64,000 nucleotides of DNA from contig CAVZYN010000009.1 in the NCBI GenBank assembly GCA_963779515.1, positions 248,001 to 312,000 of the forward strand, written 5' to 3'. The translations under genes were made by a program, and so were the position numbers. This DNA is from CAVZYN01 sp963779515. Lineage in GTDB: Bacteria > Pseudomonadota > Alphaproteobacteria > Rhizobiales > Hyphomicrobiaceae. The notes beneath the pieces were generated by a model. The model ran no database searches. It had not been told where the DNA came from and worked only from the letters and a program-made list of their open reading frames with translations. This document shows positions 62,401 to 64,000 of this stretch, one piece after another (position 1 is the stretch's first letter; the number at the start of each line of letters is the position of its first letter).

Positions 62401-62664
62401 TTACCGCCATCGCCGCGCGAGATCCACGAGATGGGTGATCAGCGCGGCCGTCAGCGGGGCTGCGACCGCGTACCAGGCGCCGCCCGTCAGCGCGATCCGA
62501 AGTGCGATCATCAGGCATGCGCCCGACGCAAGCGTCCATAGGACCTCGCGCAGCGCGATACCGCGGCCGGTCGCGCGATGATAAACGGCAAGGGCGATGG
62601 CCTCGGCCAGCACCAGCACCAAGATCGCATCGATGATGCGGCCATTTGCGAACCACGCCGACAT
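62401..62664 (-). CDS. Hypothetical small integral membrane protein
   Basis: The 87-residue protein has three hydrophobic segments (IIDAILVLVLAEAIALAVYH; LASGACLMIALRIAL; WYAVAAPLTAALITHLVDLA) and a charged tail LARRWR. No family is recognised. It lies on the same strand as tspO and the bchP-like gene, 172 bases downstream, so it may belong to that unit. Confidence 0.6.
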   Translation of the reverse strand: MSAWFANGRIIDAILVLVLAEAIALAVYHRATGRGIALREVLWTLASGACLMIALRIALTGGAWYAVAAPLTAALITHLVDLARRWR

Positions 62665-62836
62665 ATTCCTCCTGGGCCTGCTAAGCGCTCACGTTCGACG
62701 ATCCGGCTTGCGCCGGTCAAGGCAGGGCAATCACTCTGCCCAACTAGCGCTGAAAAATCACCTCCCGTCGCGGATCGACGATCCCGCGCATCGCATCACC
62801 TTGGCCGCGCCGACCGCTTAAAGTGGGCGGTAGATG

Positions 62837-63325
62837 TCAGAACGGCGCGTTCAGGCGCACGACGGCCCCGTTCAAGATGCCGGCAAACGTTACCCAGGCG
62901 AGATAGGGAATCAGCAGCACGGCCGCGCGCGGCGACCATCGCTTGATGACCACGATCAGCGCCACGATCGACAGCCACAGCACCACGACCTCGATCAGCG
63001 CCCAATCCGGCCGGCGCAATTTGAAAAACAGGACACTCCAGAGCACGTTGACGGCGGCGTTGACGGCAAACAGCCAGACCAGCGTGCGCCTGTGCCCCGC
63101 GTCCGGTGCCGAGCGCCACGCGATCGTCCCCGCAGTCGCGATAAATCCGAAGATGACCGTCCATGCCGGCCCGAACAGCCAATCGGGCGGCTGCCAGGAC
63201 GGCTTGGCGAGACCGCGATACCAGGGGCCGATTTCGGTGGCGAGGCCCCCGAGAATCGCCACGGCGCAGACTGCCGCAATAGCCACGGCCGCCACGGCCG
63301 TTACGCCATGCGGCTCGGCCCTCAT
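62837..63325 (-). CDS. tspO: TspO/MBR-family tryptophan-rich sensory protein
   Basis: The 162-residue membrane protein has the TspO pattern: GPWYRGLAKPSWQPPDWLFG followed by PAWTVIFGFIATAG, and LFFKLRRPDWALIEVVVLW, with five hydrophobic segments. Bacterial TspO binds porphyrins and tunes pigment gene expression in Rhodobacter. Its ATG overlaps the stop of the bchP-like gene (ATGA), which links it to tetrapyrrole/bacteriochlorophyll metabolism. Confidence 0.93.
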   Translation of the reverse strand: MRAEPHGVTAVAAVAIAAVCAVAILGGLATEIGPWYRGLAKPSWQPPDWLFGPAWTVIFGFIATAGTIAWRSAPDAGHRRTLVWLFAVNAAVNVLWSVLFFKLRRPDWALIEVVVLWLSIVALIVVIKRWSPRAAVLLIPYLAWVTFAGILNGAVVRLNAPF

Positions 63326-64000
63326 GCGCGCGCAAGCCCGAGCAGATGCGCCAGATCCTTGAGGAAGATACGGGCGTGCACCAGCGGCTCGCGCGAGACG
63401 AGCCGCTTGTTCATGTAGGAGTCGAACGTCAGCCGCTGCACATCCGCGTCGCGGCAGATGGCGACGAAGCGCTCGCGGCGAGCGTCGTTGCGATACCAGA
63501 AGTGCTGCATCATGCCGAGGATCCAGAACACCCGGCCATGTGCGCGCATGAACTCGCGACGGGCGCCGGCCAGCTGGCGCGCATTACCGGTCATGAGGAA
63601 GGCGTCGACGGCGCGCGCCGCCGTGCGGCCCGACGCCATGGCGTAGTAGATGCCTTCGCCGGACGCGGGCGCGACGACGCCTGCGGCATCGCCGGCCAGG
63701 ACGATGTCGCGACCGTTGTCCCATCGCGCCAGCGGTTTCAGCGGGATCGGCGCGCCTTCGCGGCGCAGTGTCTCGGCTTTATCCAGACCGTTTTCGGCGC
63801 GGATCTTGGCGACCGCGGTCTTGAGCGAGAAGCCTTTCTGCGCGCTGCCGGTGCCAACGCTCGTCGTCGCGCCGTGCGGAAACACCCAGCAATAGAAATC
63901 GGGCGACGTGTCACCTTTATAAATCACGTCGCAACGGCTCGCCTCGAAGTGATCGTTGCCCGGCGCGGGCGCCGCCGTGCTGCAGGCGATCGGCGAACGA
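63322..64000 (-). CDS. bchP: Geranylgeranyl reductase, BchP-like, 5' end beyond the window
   Basis: The minus-strand frame is open from the right edge to a stop at 63322. It carries YKGDTSPDFYCWVFPHGATT, the FAD contact GDAAGVVAPASGEGIYYAM and the C-terminal QRLTFDSYMNKRLVSREPLV followed by HARIFLKDLAHLLGLAR. This C-terminus closely follows BchP, which reduces the geranylgeranyl tail of bacteriochlorophyll to phytyl. The start lies beyond base 64000. A related archaeal-lipid-type reductase is possible but less likely given the C-terminus. Confidence 0.88.
   Translation of the reverse strand, partial: RSPIACSTAAPAPGNDHFEASRCDVIYKGDTSPDFYCWVFPHGATTSVGTGSAQKGFSLKTAVAKIRAENGLDKAETLRREGAPIPLKPLARWDNGRDIVLAGDAAGVVAPASGEGIYYAMASGRTAARAVDAFLMTGNARQLAGARREFMRAHGRVFWILGMMQHFWYRNDARRERFVAICRDADVQRLTFDSYMNKRLVSREPLVHARIFLKDLAHLLGLARA

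Overview
The window is GC-rich alphaproteobacterial chromosome, most likely order Hyphomicrobiales (Rhizobiales). The evidence is a TrcR/DUF1013 gene divergent from guaA, the block HTH gene-prfA-prmC-DUF4167, a sulfur-oxidising soxAXB plus sHdr-LbpA locus of the Hyphomicrobium type, and a C-terminal BchP-like geranylgeranyl reductase beside tspO at the right edge. The last point suggests that a photosynthesis gene cluster continues past base 64000. No rRNA, phage, integrase, IS transposase or CRISPR array was seen. One tRNA-Arg(CCT) is present.

Layout. 1-4.9 kb: trcR and guaA, then two divergent type II toxin-antitoxin modules (hipBA-like and phd/vapC), each with one frameshifted gene. 5-13.2 kb: two EamA exporters, a secreted dienelactone hydrolase-like enzyme, the tRNA, a small operon of a crystallin-like 3-hydroxyacyl dehydrogenase, a BKACE beta-keto acid cleavage enzyme and an exporter, then a thioesterase and a crotonase. 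13.3-17.6 kb: translation-termination genes and the repeat-rich DUF4167 gene. 17.7-29.8 kb: the sulfur-oxidation locus soxA-soxX-soxB followed by sHdrC1-B1-(hyp)-A-(hyp)-H-(hyp)-C2-B2-(hyp)-lbpA. SoxAXB would handle thiosulfate in the periplasm, and the sHdr complex would oxidise LbpA-carried sulfur in the cytoplasm. 29.8-33.2 kb: a broken amine oxidase and a TetR gene divergent from a CMD/GST/ChrR-cupin operon. 33.3-39.4 kb: a LacI-controlled sugar-type ABC transporter without its own ATPase. 39.4-42.2 kb: small unknown genes. 42.4-43.6 kb: a Panacea-type toxin-antitoxin pair lying between two 123-bp direct repeats copied from the 3' end of the neighbouring cyclase gene. 43.5-48.4 kb: cyclase/hydrolase, two-subunit molybdenum hydroxylase and flavin monooxygenase, which look like N-heterocycle or aromatic catabolism. 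48.6-51.4 kb: a giant DUF2339 membrane protein. 51.5-62.3 kb: a metal-homeostasis island with a CsoR/RcnR repressor, RcnA-like Ni/Co exporter, Nik/Dpp-type importer, MerR regulator and Zn/Cd/Pb P1B-ATPase. 62.4-64 kb: a small membrane protein, tspO and the end of a bchP-like gene.

Two features cut across the window. First, at least twenty single-base indels disrupt otherwise well-conserved genes, mostly one extra base. Ten of them lie in the Nik/Dpp operon (54.5-58.9 kb). Because the protein motifs are intact on both sides, sequence error is at least as likely as gene decay. Second, the sHdr operon carries several palindromic repeat elements, two of them read in frame inside coding sequences and one that supplies a Shine-Dalgarno sequence. 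Candidate operators were found for LacI, TetR, MerR, CsoR/RcnR, an Xre-type antitoxin, and a regulator shared by the sox and shdr promoters.
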